Origin: an uncultured delta proteobacterium | Lineage (GTDB): Bacteria > Myxococcota_A > Polyangia > Polyangiales > Polyangiaceae | NCBI GenBank assembly: GCA_903892415.1 | Contig: CAITIQ010000204.1 | Coordinates: 1-64,000 of the forward strand | Reading direction: 5' to 3' | DNA length: 64,000 bases | Part shown: in pieces, positions 63,729 through 64,000 of the stretch | Position numbering within the stretch: the stretch's first letter is position 1 | Layout: each line of letters begins with the position of its first letter | Position numbers and translations under genes: made by a program | The notes under the pieces: model-generated | Told to the model about the DNA's origin: nothing | What the model saw: the letters and a program-made list of their open reading frames with translations, nothing else | Databases searched by the model: none

Positions 63729-64000
63729 ATGAAACCCGCAGCGTCGGTCGACGCGGTTCGCAAGGCCCTTGACTCGCGGCCCGGGGATATCGTGGTCACC
63801 ATCGCCGACGCGGCCACCCTCAGCGGGGTCACGCTGGCGCAAGCCGAAACCGCACTTCACGCCCTGACCAGCGAATACCGAGGGCACCTGCGCGTCACCG
63901 AAGAGGGCGAAATCCTGTTCCGGTTTCCAACCCGCTTTCGCAAGCCGTGGGTAACCAGAGACCGGCTGGCGCTGGCCTGGGAACGCATCAAGGGAACAGC
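63729..64000 (+). CDS. Conserved hypothetical protein, 5' part (cut by window edge)
   Basis: A frame opening with ATG at 63729 after AAGGA (63724-63728) continues open to the window end, giving at least 90 residues: MKPAASVDAVRKALDSRPGD, then TLSGVTLAQAETALHALTSE, GHLRVTEEGEILFRFPTRF. The composition is that of a real protein, with a winged-helix-like start followed by a short beta part. It is not recognised. It is divergent from the GH31 gene. Confidence 0.55.
   Translation, partial: MKPAASVDAVRKALDSRPGDIVVTIADAATLSGVTLAQAETALHALTSEYRGHLRVTEEGEILFRFPTRFRKPWVTRDRLALAWERIKGT

Overview
The window reads as chromosomal DNA of a GC-rich Myxococcota bacterium, probably of the Polyangia/myxobacterial type. 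This is an inference from gene content: two Hanks-type Ser/Thr kinases (one with TPR-like repeats, one with a PilZ domain), a pseudokinase, a VgrG/DUF2169 effector-delivery module of the myxobacterial style, many lipoproteins with Gly/Ser/Pro-rich linkers, and frequent GTG/TTG starts. No rRNA, IS element, integrase or CRISPR array was seen; there is one tRNA.

Region by region. (1) 1-3.6 kb: the str operon on the minus strand, rpsL-rpsG-fusA-tuf, cut at the left edge inside tuf. (2) 3.6-6 kb: exonuclease III-like nuclease, a DUF1444-like protein and a TetR regulator. (3) 6-13.7 kb: two tandem copies of a pair made of a secreted S41-type peptidase and a lipoprotein, joined by 4-base overlaps, then two unassigned proteins. 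(4) 13.7-19.7 kb: housekeeping metabolism (aminopeptidase P, fatty-acid desaturase, alpha/beta hydrolase, deoxyribose-phosphate aldolase) and a PqqD-like/YkgJ-like cysteine-cluster fusion. (5) 19.7-35.6 kb: a type VI secretion (T6SS) delivery module without any sheath, membrane-complex or ATPase genes: DUF2169, three different vgrG genes, an unknown protein, a candidate effector, a second DUF2169, a ketosynthase-like protein without its catalytic Cys, and a HEAT-like protein. The last three overlap by 4 bases, so they are probably translationally coupled. Two TTGAC-N5-GTCAA palindromes lie in the upstream gap.

(6) 35.6-44.3 kb: 5'-3' exonuclease, NudC, glutamate-cysteine ligase (divergent from nudC), a Pro/Gln-rich pseudokinase with a C-terminal membrane anchor, a HEAT-THUMP-methyltransferase fusion, and an XdhC-MobA-like pair. 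(7) 44.3-54.2 kb: signalling genes: TPR kinase and PilZ kinase (divergent), a hybrid histidine kinase with a degenerate ATPase, a divergent OmpR-type regulator, and two lipoproteins. (8) 54.3-59.5 kb: tRNA-Leu(GAG) followed by a very GC-rich polysaccharide segment in which several genes are damaged (GT39 with internal deletion, a first GT4 apparently cut at its C-terminus, LruC/DUF4114 protein lacking its start and frameshifted); it looks like a decayed, transferred or rearranged block. (9) 59.5-64 kb: a TetR gene divergent from a Coq4-like gene with a clear operator/promoter, an SspB-like ClpXP adaptor with an added zinc ribbon, a GH31 lipoprotein, and a partial unknown gene at the right edge.

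Product names rest on motif recognition by eye without database searches. Start codons were moved from the longest frames where signal peptides, overlaps or ribosome-binding sites argued for it.
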